Assembly (NCBI GenBank): GCA_963210315.1
Contig: OY723241.1
Coordinates: 1,674,001 to 1,738,000, forward strand
Length of the DNA stretch: 64,000 nt
Reading direction: 5' to 3'
From: Rhynchopus euleeides
Taxonomy: Eukaryota; Euglenozoa; Diplonemea; Diplonemida; Diplonemidae
Positions 51,132-64,000 of this stretch are shown here, one piece after another. The position numbers and the translations under genes are program-made. Below the pieces are notes generated by a model, which did no database searches, was not told the DNA's origin, and worked only from the letters and a program-made list of their open reading frames with translations. Each line of letters begins with the position of its first letter. The stretch's first letter is position 1.

Positions 51132-51917
51132 ATGGACCTGCAGACGCAGTTCGGTGGAGCAATCCGGAGAGTGGATGTGCCTGTGGATGCCTCTGTCGCA
51201 AGCCTCGAGGCGCGTGTGGCAGATGTGTGGGGGCTGAAGGCGGGTTGCTTTCGGCTGTGCCTTGCGGGTGGCGAGCCGCTCGGCGCGGAGGGGGCTGACG
51301 CGGGCCGCCCGCTGGGTGGGGTGCTGCGCGATGCAGATGAGGTGATCCGTGTCGAGCACGACGCGCATGCCACAGAGCTGCAGCGCATCCTCGGGGCATA
51401 CGCCGCACCGACGCCTGCCGATGCATTCCGTGTTGCGGCTGCCATGTCCTCCACCCCCTCTGAGCTTGCGGTGCTCTCGCAGGAGCTGGGTGTCGACATC
51501 CGCGATGGCGACAGCCGAACCCCTCTGATGTACGCCTGCAAGTTTGGCAACGCTGCCACGGCAACCGCCCTGCTGGAGCTCGGGGCGGACCCCAACGCGG
51601 CGGACGCAGAAGGGCGGACCCCTCTCTGCTGGGCTGCAGAGAACGGCTCCCACGCAGCCATCTTTGCCCTGGTGAGGGGGGGTGCTGCGCTGTTCTCCGA
51701 CGGGGCTTCCCCGGAGCCCTGGCGTGCTGCAATGTACTCTGGGAATGCCGACGTCGCCTGGTCCCTCGTGGGGGAGATGTCGATGCATTCCTCCTGCTCC
51801 TGGATGCGTGCCGGTTCGCTGTGCCTGCGGTGTGCCCTCATGCATGCTGTGGACATGCCTCTCCGCAAGTCCTTCTATAAGATTGTCGCCTCTCAGGTTG
51901 AGGGGCTTGCATGCTAA
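51132..51917 (+). CDS. Ubiquitin-like plus ankyrin-repeat protein
   Basis: 261 aa. Residues 1-~75 (MDLQTQFGGAIRRVDVPVDASVASLEARVADVWGL...) have a ubiquitin-like beta-grasp pattern. Two clear ankyrin repeats follow at about 126-195: DSRTPLMYACKFGNAATATALLELGADPNA and EGRTPLCWAAENGSHAAIFALVRGGA, with further degenerate repeats flanking. The C-terminal 55 residues are Cys-rich (SSCSWMRAGSLCLRCALM). It is probably a protein-interaction adaptor; the partner is unknown. Intronless. The frame extends upstream to 50724, but that part is C/T-tract read-through. Confidence 0.75.
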   Translation: MDLQTQFGGAIRRVDVPVDASVASLEARVADVWGLKAGCFRLCLAGGEPLGAEGADAGRPLGGVLRDADEVIRVEHDAHATELQRILGAYAAPTPADAFRVAAAMSSTPSELAVLSQELGVDIRDGDSRTPLMYACKFGNAATATALLELGADPNAADAEGRTPLCWAAENGSHAAIFALVRGGAALFSDGASPEPWRAAMYSGNADVAWSLVGEMSMHSSCSWMRAGSLCLRCALMHAVDMPLRKSFYKIVASQVEGLAC

Positions 51918-54448
<2,531 letters not shown>

Positions 54449-54693
54449 CACGGTCTGTAGCGCCCGGTGACGCGCTACGTGAGGAAGGAGGATTAAGGTA
54501 GGCCCGGAAGCCTGTAGGCGCGTGCGGTGACCGCGCACGGGCGGAGGAGGAAGAGGCACCAGAACGGGGCCTTTGGGGAAGGGCTGCGTCAACGGACACG
54601 CCGTCGGGAGGGGAGGTAGTAGGAGAAGGTGGGTCCGGATCAGCGGCGCCCACGTCAGCGTCAGCGTCAGCGGTGGGGATCACGTGGTCGACC

Positions 54694-56670
54694 CTAGGCC
54701 TTTGGGTGGCGGATCGGGGAGACGTAGTCCATCGCGTCGGACACCGCAGAGCTGATGCGCTCCCCCCAGCCCTTCGACGAAGGCTGCCCCAGCATCTCGT
54801 CGATGTCGTCCTCCTCTTCGGCCCCGTCGCCCCCGGAGACCACCCGACGCCGCTTGCCGTTGGCGTCCGCACGCGGGGCACCGTCCTCCCCGTCAGCTGA
54901 GAGCATGTCGGCGGAGCTCTCGTCGTCAACGTCGTCGCCCCCGCCGGCGGCAGGAGGAGGGGCCGCGGTCTCATCTGCGGCGGGTTCAGCCTGGGCCGCG
55001 GCTGGCGGTGCCTGTGGAGGCGGCGGGGGGTCCTGCGGAGGGGCCTGCGGGGAGACCTGCGGGGGGGCGATAGGTGTCGTCGGTGGGGATGACACGTAGC
55101 GCTCCGGCAGCTTCACCTTGGCCGGGGGGCCAGCCGCGGGCGCGGGCTTGAACCGCCGCACATCCTGCGGGGGGGCGTCCTCTTTCGCCCATTCCCTCAC
55201 CCAGAGGGAGGGGCGGCCCGCCCTCGTTATACAACTAAAGGGGGGGGGTGTTGGCGCCGTTACGACGAGCACGCGCTGTCCGCTTTTAGCGCGCGAGTTT
55301 ATCACACTCGCGTTCCAGCCATTTCCCGCCCGCCGCAAGTCGAACAGGATGTCGTCGGCGTGCTCTTGCCCACGGGCCCCGGATACCACCCATTTCATGA
55401 GGGGGTCACGAGCCGATTCAGCTTTATCTCCGAGGTTGGCGCGCACCGCCTCAGCCTGCTGGGGTGTCGCCACGCGAACCGACAGTGTCCTCACGCCGTA
55501 CACCAGACCGAGCGCAGCGGGTCCCAGCCCCTTCGCGGCGGCGCGTGCCTCCGACAGTGTTGTACCCTTGCAGAGGGGAATCGCCGCGTACGGCTCGCGG
55601 CCGCCGGCAAATTGCAGCTCCTTCCAGAAACAGCCTCCTGCCCCCGACGCCTGAAGGAGGCTGGTGACAGCCTCCCGTGGCACACGCACCATCGCGTCCA
55701 CCCGGCCCTTGCGCCACTGTGGCCGCCACACCTGCTCCGGCCGCACCCGCACCTTGCCGGCGTCGCTCGCCGCCCGCCGCGCCAGCCCCTGCAGGACCGT
55801 CAGGCTGTCGGTGCCCGTCGTCAGCGCGGTCCACGTGTCCTTCGACGTGTGAGCCGCGGCCACGCAGAAGACGAGCACCCTCGTCCGCTCCTCCCCCCGT
55901 GGGACGGCGTCGACATGGGCAACGCCCGGCACGCCGTCGCTTCCCGCCGGCACCCCGCTGTTAAAGGGGATGTTCCCCGCCGTCGCCACCCACAGCGGGC
56001 GCACCATCCCACCCACCAGGGTGAGCATCTCCTCCGACGCGCCGGCGAAGCGTGTCCCGCAGATCACAGCATAGGCACGCTGCGAGTCCTCCGCTACCGC
56101 TGCCTGCGCGAGTTCAAGCAGCTCCTTCGCGCGCTTCGCCTGCTGCGCGAAGAGGAGCCCGCGCGGCGCGACCCCGATCTGCGTGGCGGCAATTGAAGCC
56201 GCCGGGGGGGCCGCGAGGGCCGGGGGAGGTGGCACGGGCGGCTTGCGCGCCATCGTCACCCACCCGGATCCTTGCTGGGGGGCCGTCGCTGCCGGCCCCT
56301 TCCGCTGTTGCTGCTGCCCTTGCTGTTGCTTCGGCTTCTGCGTCGGCTGCTGCTGCTGCTGCTGCGCCGTGGTGTGCGGATGCTTTGTCGATGATGCCTC
56401 GTTCGACTTCTTCTTCGGTTGTTGTTGCGCCTGCTGTGGCGCCTGCTGATGTTGATGCTGATGCTGCTGCTGCTGTGCGGGTGGCGCCGCCATCGGCGGG
56501 CTTGCAGAGGTAGTAGGTGTTTCACCACCCAACAGCGTCACGAGCAGCGCGCCCTGCTGCTCCATGAACGTCATAACGACGTCCAGTTCGTCCTCCGAGA
56601 GTTTGCGCCCGCTTGCGAGAAGCTGCTGCGTCGACGCCTGCAGCCGCTTGATCCTCGCGATCATGGCCAT
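54694..56670 (-). CDS. Probable retroelement ORF1 (gag-like), 658 aa
   Basis: The only substantial minus-strand frame. The first true ATG is at 56670 (MAMIARIKRLQASTQQLL). Residues 1-45 form a short helix pair. About 60-150 is Gln/His/Lys-rich. The middle (about 165-490) is globular and basic, with phrases such as AYAVICGTRFAGASEEMLTL and VRVRPEQVWRPQWRKGRVDAMVRVPREAV. The last 150 residues are Pro-rich then acidic (DDVDDESSADMLSADGEDG, then EEEDDIDEMLG). A second minus frame overlaps the end and runs into the (CT)n tract, as if a following ORF were cut off. Basic core, disordered arms and flanking CT/GA tracts suggest gag/ORF1 of a retrotransposon; a fast-evolving nucleic-acid-binding host protein is the alternative. 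Confidence 0.55.
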   Translation of the reverse strand: MAMIARIKRLQASTQQLLASGRKLSEDELDVVMTFMEQQGALLVTLLGGETPTTSASPPMAAPPAQQQQHQHQHQQAPQQAQQQPKKKSNEASSTKHPHTTAQQQQQQPTQKPKQQQGQQQQRKGPAATAPQQGSGWVTMARKPPVPPPPALAAPPAASIAATQIGVAPRGLLFAQQAKRAKELLELAQAAVAEDSQRAYAVICGTRFAGASEEMLTLVGGMVRPLWVATAGNIPFNSGVPAGSDGVPGVAHVDAVPRGEERTRVLVFCVAAAHTSKDTWTALTTGTDSLTVLQGLARRAASDAGKVRVRPEQVWRPQWRKGRVDAMVRVPREAVTSLLQASGAGGCFWKELQFAGGREPYAAIPLCKGTTLSEARAAAKGLGPAALGLVYGVRTLSVRVATPQQAEAVRANLGDKAESARDPLMKWVVSGARGQEHADDILFDLRRAGNGWNASVINSRAKSGQRVLVVTAPTPPPFSCITRAGRPSLWVREWAKEDAPPQDVRRFKPAPAAGPPAKVKLPERYVSSPPTTPIAPPQVSPQAPPQDPPPPPQAPPAAAQAEPAADETAAPPPAAGGGDDVDDESSADMLSADGEDGAPRADANGKRRRVVSGGDGAEEEDDIDEMLGQPSSKGWGERISSAVSDAMDYVSPIRHPKA

Positions 56671-56844
56671 TGTAGGCCGGGGCGGGGGAGTTGGTACCAA
56701 GCACGGGGGGAATCAGGCACGGGATGACGGGGGGGAGGGTCCGGGGTATGATGTGTGTGTTGAACGGGGTGGCGGAGGGGGCGCGGCAAAGGGCCGGACC
56801 CCCTCCTCCTGAAGTGGGACTCCACCAGCCGCGGGGCGCGACCA

Positions 56845-56890
56845 CAATGAAGTACAGTCTCTCTCTCTCTCTCTCTCTCAATGAAGTACA

Positions 56891-56930
<40 letters not shown>

Positions 56931-56938
56931 GAAGTACA

Positions 56939-56999
<61 letters not shown>
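56845..56999. repeat. Compound repeat: CAATGAAGTACA plus (CT)n, three units
   Basis: CAATGAAGTACA at 56845, 56879 and 56927, each followed by a CT tract of different length (about 20, 30 and 60 bases). It lies 175 bp upstream of the ORF1-like frame. Confidence 0.9.
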
Positions 57000-57001
<2 letters not shown>

Positions 57002-59254
57002 CCCTTCACTTCAGCAGAGCCACGCCGCTGCGCTGATCCCCCCCCCCCCCCTCGCCCCCCGCCCCCACCAGCTGTCCACTCTCATACAGACGCCCACCCA
57101 TCCACCCACTCATCATCACCGCCACCACCATCGAATCGACCCGCGGGTGTGGACAGTTTTGTTGACAGTGAAAGCCCAGTGCACCTTGTCGACAGTCCGA
57201 GGGACCAACTCACCGGGAATCTCGGATGCTGCCTGAACACTATGAGTGGAGGGGTGGGTGGGTGGGGGTGCACGGTGGACTTCTGCATTGCGTGAGTAAC
57301 TGTTTTCGCAGTCGGATTCGCAGGAGTACCTTGTTGAAGTATACTTAGGAAAATCAGGACTTTTCCTAAGTATACTGGGGGGAGAGTGGACCCCCCCCCC
57401 CCCCCCTCCCCCCCTCTTCTCTCTGTCCGACGTACCCCACCTTGCCTTACTCTTCTTTGCAGCGCTGCTGCTGTCCCCTCCCCTCCGGGGCCCTCTCCCA
57501 TTCCCATCTTTCCCTAGCGTCGCAGCGCACCAAGCTCACGCTCTCTCCCTGTGCCCCTCACGATCGACGAATAGCCCCCTTTTCCCCCAGCCACCTTCTT
57601 CGTTTTTTATGGCTTAGAGGAGAAGCTAACGCTCCCCCCCTTTTGAATTTGAACCGCATTATTTGCGGTGGTGTTGTTTCCCCATCGATGGGTGTCTGCC
57701 TGCTGTGTTTTTTTTAACCAAGGTTTCCTCCGAACACAGGCGATCTCTCCCGGAAACTGGCGCGTTGTCACAGATGCTGAGAGGGGTGGCCCCGCGAGAT
57801 GGCAGGTGCAACACTGCACCGCCACAACTTTCGCCCACCCCGGTTGGAAAGGCCTGCCGCACAGCGACTGGAAAGTTCTGTTCCCATGGCCCCACCCTTT
57901 GATGCCTTTGTCGCCTGGGTAGGCGGGTAGGCAGGCCATCAAGCGTCGTGTCTGCCGAAGGCACGTCGATATTTCTTCACCAAAAAGAAGTCCTCCACAC
58001 GCAGGTCAGTTAGGGAGTGGAAATCTGCGCCTCCGTTGCACTGGGTCCCTCCCCGTTCTGCCTGCTGGGTGGTTTCGGACGTGGCCTCCGCAACACCAAC
58101 CCCTCCTCCCTCACACCCCTTCTTCGCTCGGGCAGGCAGGGGGTGCGGTTCGGCACCCCCTCCGATTCCCCAAGCGGATCGATTATCTAATTCCACCTAA
58201 GGGGGAGAGGCGGGTGCGGGGGTCTTCGTTCCACACGGCAATTTTTCGGCGGGGGGGAAAAAACCCCGGAGCTTTTTTTTTGCGTTTTTCCGGGGCGAAA
58301 AACGCACCAAAAGAGCGTACCGTTTTCGGCACCCGTTGCGAAGACCCAGTCACCACAGCCTTCCGCCCCCGATTCCACACCACTCACGACCCTTTCCATT
58401 TGTTGGCAGGGCTGTGCAGCGCTGTCGTCAAGCGGCGCTCGATCCCTGCAGGTTGATTTTTGCAGTCAGTGTGACACGACTCTGCGTGGCATGTTGTTGC
58501 TGTTGTGTGAAAAAGCTCCGGCCCCCTTCCGTCCCGGGGAGCCTGGGGTGTTGTGTGTTCCTGAGCTGCGCCCTTTGGCGCAGGGCAGGAAAAGGACGCA
58601 AGTCCAACCCCTCTGGAGTGGAGGGCGTGGGGGGTATCCTTTTTGCCCGCCTGATACCGTCACTCAAATCTTGTGTATTTTTTTGCGGGTTACTCCGTTC
58701 AGCGCACTCCCAAGGTTGAACGCGCTTTGTTCAGGCCCTTGTCCTCCTCACTCAGGACACCAGCCTTCAGCAGGCAAGAGCGGGTGTACAGTGGGAATAT
58801 CATCAGGGTGTTCGGTGCTCGGTGCGGCCTACACTCTAAGCTGACCATCTGAATGGGGCAAGCGTCACTGCATTAAGAAAAATCATTGCGGAAGCAAACA
58901 CATGCAGATCAAAGCGCGGCGAAGTGTTTCTCCTTTGCTATTGGCGTGTCCTACTGGGCTCTCTGCATTCCGTCATCCTTCTTGGAAGGCTGTGCTATGC
59001 AATACGCCCCGTTCTTCCTCCTCCCCTTTCAGCGAAGTGCTCCAATAGATCTCCTGCGGTTGGAGGGTGTACGACGTGCGACTATAGCCTCACGCATTGC
59101 CTGCGCTGCCCCGCCCCGCCCCCTCCTCCGTCGAATCATCTGACGAGGGGGGTTTTTGGCGGGGATTTTGCGGTATTTTTTGCATCGGCTTTGCTGGGCG
59201 AAATGATTTTTTTACGTCCCACGCTCTGCGTACTGAGCTCCCCCCCCCCCCCTA
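57000..59254. other. Intergenic region
   Basis: No supported gene. AGTATACTTAGGAAAATC (57338-57355) forms a perfect hairpin with GACTTTTCCTAAGTATACT just after it. A MITE-like segment is at 58218-58347. C runs occur at 57391-57416 and 59240-59252. Confidence 0.45.
58218..58347. mobile_element. MITE-like segment with GGGGGTCTTCG / CGAAGACCC ends
   Basis: About 130 bp bounded by GGGGGTCTTCGTT and TTGCGAAGACCC, the same ends as the elements at 30826 and 52681 but with a different core (an inverted AAACCCCGG / CCGGGG pair). No target duplication found. CACCAAAA..CCGTTTTCGGCACC inside it recurs near 35160-35195. Confidence 0.4.
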
Positions 59255-60403
59255 GGGACCGTCTTAAGGTACCGAAATCCGTCAAAATTACGACATTTTT
59301 CGACATAGGCAATTTTCCACCATAAACCCTCCAAAAATGCTGAAAAAGTGGCCAGACCACCCCAGAAACCGCCCCTGGGTGTGGGACACCCACTTTGGTG
59401 CCCCGGAACGCGGCTGAAACGCTGTGTTGAAAAAAATGTCATGGTTTGGTACCGAACCCCTCCCCGGTTGAGTCTCCCGAGCACCCTGTCACCTGCGCCA
59501 TCAACATCCCCCGTCATGTACCACGTTCTGCCGCCTCTGATGAGGCATCTGGGCACTACCGGGCCAAAAAAATGACATTTCAGTGAGTGTTCTGCCAGGT
59601 TTCTGCCGACATCCTCAACAAGACCGGGGTGTGTCTGCGAATGCAAGGGCGTCGCTCGGGAGGCGTTATTATGTGCCCTCCCCGAGGTGTCGGATGCATC
59701 GGGAACTTCATCAGGGGAAACGGCAACAGCGAAGTGGATGTGGTGTATCAACTGTGTCACCCCGGCTCTCCGGCACTGCAGTGGCACTTCTCAGTGGCGA
59801 TGATCCCCGTCCTCTGCACCATCACCCCCACTTACGCGCTTCATTGCAGCACTGAAAGAGCTAAAAGAGATGCCGGACGACGGCCAGAATGCTGGGGAAC
59901 TCAGCCGCAGATGGAAAGGAGAGGCCGGAGACGGTGCGCGAGTGGAGTTTGGGACTGGCGTCTTTGGAAAATATGCCGGAGTGGGTTCCAAAGCCTTATT
60001 CGGTGTACAAACCTCCAGGCGCAGTGGTCGGTGGACGCTGCAGCAAGTGTTATCAGGAAATGCTGGCGAGAAGACGCTCCTTCCCAAGCTTGTCACACTC
60101 ATTTGCTCCCAAAATGAACCGGAGGCATCAGTGCCCACCCAAGACAAGAAAAGGCGGAATGTTGCGGGCAAGTTGGGCGGGACGGGCTCGGAAGGGTGGT
60201 TCGGATGAGGGGGCCGGAACCAAACCATGACACTTTTTTGAGCATGGTCACGGATTGGCTCAGAAGTGGCCAAATACCCCCAACAACCACCCAGACCGCC
60301 CCCAAATACTCCCAGGGGCCGGGGTTTCAAGTTGACAGCCATTTTGTGCGTGTTCCTCGCCTATGTGAAAAATCCCGTAATTTTCCCCCCTTAAGGTTTT
60401 CCC
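59255..60403. mobile_element. TA-flanked foldback-type element with GGGA termini
   Basis: TA at 59253-59254 and 60404-60405. The left end GGGACCGTCTTAAGG and the right end (complement) GGGAAAACCTTAAGG begin imperfect arms that can be followed inward for about 200 bp (for example TGTCATGGTTTGGTACCG at 59438 with the complement of 60218-60236). The interior has no convincing frame. Confidence 0.6.
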
Positions 60404-61728
60404 TACCCCCCCCCCCCCCGCTTCTTTATTTACTTTTCCATTCCCTCTCGACGATCAAACCCCCCCCCCCGCTTCATGGCACGGCGTTGTTAATCACTTT
60501 AACTTGTTGTTTGAGTTTGTTGTGAGAACCCCCCACCCCAGCACCCCCCTTTGACACGGGGGAGGGATGGGTGTTACTTCTTTCAGCCTGTCAGGTGGAA
60601 ATGCACCTGATCGAGAGAAGCACGCCAGGCTGACGTCCCGAAATCATACACAGTCTCTTGCGCCTGCCAAGTCAACAGTCCACACTTCCGCAGGCAATGT
60701 GCACTGTGTGTTTCGTGCGGTGAACGAATAATGCCAAGATTATGGCCCATCATTTTGCTCGCTGTCACCTCCCTGCGGGTCTCGCCCGCACTCCTTGCCT
60801 CCTCCTTGCCCCTTTTCATTGCTGCCGCACAGCTGGGCCCCTTGCGTCGGCATGTGAGGCAACTCGTGGTGAGTGCCCTGCAACTCTGAGAGTGTCGAAC
60901 AAAGCCCACACCTTGACGATTTACGATCCCCATGCCAGGGCCAAGGTTGCTTCGCCACCTCACCTCCTCCCCCCTGTGTCTTGGATGCGGGTTTGCCGTC
61001 CTTCCGACACGGGGGAGAGGGGGAGGGGGGTTATGTAGTCACTCCCCCTCCCTGTGCTGTGCTTTGCACAACCTTCCCCCCCGTGCCCCCGCCTGGTGTT
61101 GTGAGGGAGCCAGCTGTTCTGCACATCGGAACGGAGCCTTCCCCACGACGGCGATGTTCTGTTGTTGTTCTGCCGCACTTTGGAACCAGCTACAGTCCAC
61201 CGTGTTAACCCCTGCCCCCCACCCCCACCACCCCAGCGAACCGCGCATCGCGTTAGCCGTTGAGGAAGTTTGCCTTTCTGCTTCGAGTCAATATTCGATT
61301 TCTCATAGTACAACACACACCCACTGCAGGCCACCCGGGGAGGGGAGGCCCACCGCCGAGCCGCAAGGGCTGCCGGCCCCACCCCACCCCACCCCACAAC
61401 TGCCCTCTCTCACGCCCACTGTGGCCTTCAGAGAGGTCCTTCTCGATTGTCCTGGCGGCGCCCGTCGTGGTGTCCGACTCCCGCATCACACCAGCAAACA
61501 GCCTGGGTGCTGTGACGTTGCAAACAGAAGAAACCTCCGTCGCCCCCCCCCCCCCCGGCGTGCTGCTGTTGAGAAAACAGCAGCCTGCCCAAGGGGAGGG
61601 GGTGGGGGCAACCGGACCCGCCAAGCCCCCTTGCTGGGAGGCGCTGCCATCGTGTCCCCTGGCCTGCTGACTTTGCTGGAGTGGAGCCGTGCCCCGGAGA
61701 GGGGCTTGGGGGGTGCCGTGGCGGCAAG
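60404..61728. other. Upstream region of the kinase gene
   Basis: No supported gene. C runs occur at 60408-60420 and 61541-61556; several pyrimidine-AG sites exist, none clearly the acceptor. Confidence 0.4.
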
Positions 61729-62362
61729 ATGGAGAAGTATAGCAAAATACGGCATATCGGGAAGGGGAATATGGGGAACTGTGTGCTCGTGAAGAACAGC
61801 GAGGACGGGAGGCAGTATGTCATGAAGCAGATCGATCTGGGTGCGATGAACAAGAAGGAGAGGCGGCAAGCGCTGAATGAGGCGAAGGTGCTCAGCAGCC
61901 TTCGGCACCCCAACATCATCAACTATGCGGACAGCTTCCTCGCGCGACGGAGTGACCATCTCTGCATTGTGATGGAGCATGCCGATGCTGGGGATATCGC
62001 GGGGCGCCTGAAAGCCTGCCGGGGTAATCTCCGCGAGAATGTGATCATCGATTGGTTCATCCAGACAGCCCTGGCCCTCAATGCGATGCATCACAAGCGC
62101 ATCCTGCACCGCGATGTGAAGACGCAGAACATATTTCTGACGTCCCAAGGGATTGTGAAGCTCGGGGACTTCGGGATTGCGCGGGAGCTGACCAACACAT
62201 TCGACCAGGCACATACGTTTGTCGGCACGCCGTATTACCTCTCCCCGGAGCTGGTGCAGGAGAAGCCTTACGACATGCGCAGGTATGTTGCTGGAGGTGC
62301 TGCGCTGTGTTGTGTCGTCAGCCATGCATGGTGGCTCAGAGAGGCCCGCAGTGTGTGTGTGT

Positions 62363-62396
<34 letters not shown>

Positions 62397-63934
62397 GTCG
62401 CATCGATTGTTGTTATATTTCATTGGTACACCACAGTGGAGATCACATCAAGAGCAAGTGCTCGGTGTGTGTCTACACTAATATAAAAAGATTCACGTGT
62501 GTGTGTGTTGTCGCATCGCTTGTTGTTATATTTTATTGGTTGCTGCCCCCCCTCGTTCGTCATTTCTATCTCCACAGCGATACCTGGGCCCTGGGCGTGG
62601 TTCTGTATGAGATGATGGCACTGCGGCACCCCTTCAACGCCAACGACATGAAGAGCCTGATGACGAAAATCGTATGGACCTCAACACCACCACCGTTGGC
62701 GGGGCAGCAGGGCTTGCGTGTGCCTCACCTGTTTTTTTTTGGCGCATTGAGTGATAGTGCTCAAACATCATGTTGACCTCGGTTTTGTCTGACTCCCTAG
62801 AATATCCAGCGTGTGAGTCTGGGTTTGAACATGCCTCATGCCCTAACCACCGCCCCACAGATCCGGGTGTCATACGACCCGCCACCCTCGGTGTACTCGC
62901 AGGAGCTGCGAGACTTGGTGCACCGCATTCTGGTAAAGGACGTGCGGCAGCGCATCAGCCTCAGCGCTATCCTGAACCTGCCCGTCATAAGGCGGCGTAT
63001 CTCCCAGTGGGTGAGCGGGATGGCAGGCGTGCCGCAGCCGTACCTCGATGCAATGCTGCAGCACCGCCTGCTGCCGGAATACGCAGTCCTCGAGCGCAAG
63101 GTGTCGGCCCACGCGAAGGAGGAGCAGCGGGCCGAAGCGCCTCCACGGGTCGAGGCTGTTGTGCCTGAAAGGCAGACGCCGAAGAACGGCACCACGACAG
63201 AGGACTCGCGCGACCGGCGGGACCTCGACGACATCAACCAGCCGTCGCCTGCAGAGAGGCGGGAGGAGAGGGGCGGCGGCGGCGGCGGCGGCAGCCATGC
63301 CGTGCCCCCCATCGCAGAGGGGAAGCAGCCTTACAACGTCAACTACCCACACAGCCTGCCGAATGTGCCGTACCCACACAAGCCGCCGTTGCTTTCCAAC
63401 ATGAACCTCAACCAATACATGGGGAAGAAGCAAACCGCGCCGCAGCAGATGGCGAGTGCCACGCCAGGCGCGCCTGATCACGCCAAGGTGCCCAGCTCCT
63501 ATATCCCCAGCCCGAAGTCACGGTATGCCTTATGTGGGGCGATTGTTTGGCGGTAAACTTATGTGTCGATACCATGTCACTCAAAGTCAGTTGTGACGGC
63601 ATTCAGTGTCCTGCACAGCAGGCACTGTTCGCACAACCGAACAAAACCAACTCAAGTGATTTTATGCCGTTGCGATTTCACACCCCGCACACCCCTGCTC
63701 AGGGAGAACGACAGCGTGCCGGACTCGCTGCGCGCACGGGAGCTGATGAAGGAGCGCGAGCTGCAGGGCATGATGGGGCAGATCCGCGGCAACCCGCACC
63801 TTGCACGACTCCCTGCAAAGGGCAACCACTCGCAGTCCCCCATCATGGGCGAGCCTGGGGCGCTGCCGCGCATCCCTGTGCCGAACCGGCCCCCCATGCT
63901 GCAGCCGCACACCCGCCTGCCGCAGGACAACAAG
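61729..63934 (+). CDS. NIMA-related (NEK) serine/threonine kinase, four exons visible, 3' incomplete
   Basis: Exons 61729-62282, 62578-62671, 62861-63522 and 63703-63934; donors GTATGT, GTATGG, GTATGC, GTATGC, acceptors AG, all joins in frame. Further exons lie outside the window. The kinase domain (residues 1-~265) shows the Gly loop IGKGNMGNCVLV, catalytic Lys in YVMKQI, HRDVKTQNIF, DFGIAREL, GTPYYLSPEL and, across intron 1, SDTWALGVVLYEMMALRHPF. The NEK-style KEY features and the GTPYYLSPE activation segment point to the NEK1/NEK5-like group, linked to cilia and the cell cycle. Residues after 265 are Arg/Glu-rich then Gly/Pro-rich and probably regulatory. Intron 1 holds a (GT)n tract. Confidence 0.9.
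62355..62395. repeat. (GT)n microsatellite in kinase intron 1
   Basis: About 40 bases of mostly GT within the first intron. A related GTGTGTGTTGTCGCATCG-TTGTTATATTTCATTGGT segment repeats at 62383-62426 and 62501-62540, a tandem duplication inside the intron. Confidence 0.8.
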
Positions 63935-64000
63935 GTATGCCCGCCTGCCAGCCGACAGCCTCCTCGTCGGCTTGCCCTGGCAGCTGGCAGCCGTCAGAAA

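Overview
The window is nuclear DNA of a GC-rich unicellular eukaryote. Ten of its eleven recognisable or putative host genes lie on the + strand, well separated by 0.3-9 kb of repeat-filled DNA. The only minus-strand coding frame is a probable retroelement ORF. Some genes are intronless; others have GT-AG introns, which I could join in frame (14.1-15.1 kb, 15.6-17.9 kb, 61.7-63.9 kb). Most starts lie within about 100 bases of a long C/T tract ending in AG, which looks like a spliced-leader trans-splice acceptor. With a VIPER/DIRS-like reverse transcriptase at the left edge and an LSU rRNA segment that reads as euglenozoan, the best guess is Euglenozoa, most likely a diplonemid. This is an inference, about 50-60 % sure; no spliced-leader RNA gene was seen.

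Layout. 0-2.7 kb: RT/RNase H ORF of a retroelement, its terminal repeats, and a possible second element ORF. 3.7-9.4 kb: a block of DNA transposons (a TTAA-flanked piggyBac-like element carrying a TA-flanked MITE, then four TA-type elements, one with a decayed ORF). 9.4 kb: a perfect T-shaped palindrome. 10.4-12.3 kb: secreted/membrane kringle and Cys-rich protein. 14.1-17.9 kb: a coiled-coil protein and a Pro/Ala-rich protein. 19-20.6 kb: MFS transporter with an organelle-type presequence. 23-24 kb: CFAP97/Hemingway-type axonemal protein. 25.8-29 kb: double-PDZ protein with an NTF2-like end. 29.4-30.7 kb: second copy of the 1.3-kb TA element, inverted. 31.2-32.5 kb: RRM protein with polyQ. 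32.5-36.4 kb: low-complexity intergenic DNA. 36.4-41.4 kb: a Russian-doll nest of insertions, including a TA element that carries a piece of LSU rRNA domain V, and a piggyBac-like element split by a poly(A)-tailed retroposed insert. 41.6-43.4 kb: carotenoid-cleavage-dioxygenase-like protein. 44.9-46.5 kb: GH5 cellulase with C-terminal Cys-rich modules. 47.3-48.5 kb: foldback element with about 360-bp arms. 49-52 kb: two ubiquitin-like-fold proteins, one with ankyrin repeats. 54.2-57 kb: a minus-strand gag/ORF1-like frame between (CT)n tracts. 59.3-60.4 kb: another TA-flanked foldback element. 61.7 kb to the end: NEK-family kinase, 3' incomplete.

The genes do not form a pathway. Their products suggest a flagellated heterotroph: CFAP97 and NEK kinases are commonly linked to cilia, and a GH5 endoglucanase suits use of plant or algal polysaccharide. 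The most unusual content is the transposon community: at least five TA-targeting families sharing G-rich termini, a TTAA family, a small MITE with 4-bp duplications, and the rRNA fragment inside a mobile element.
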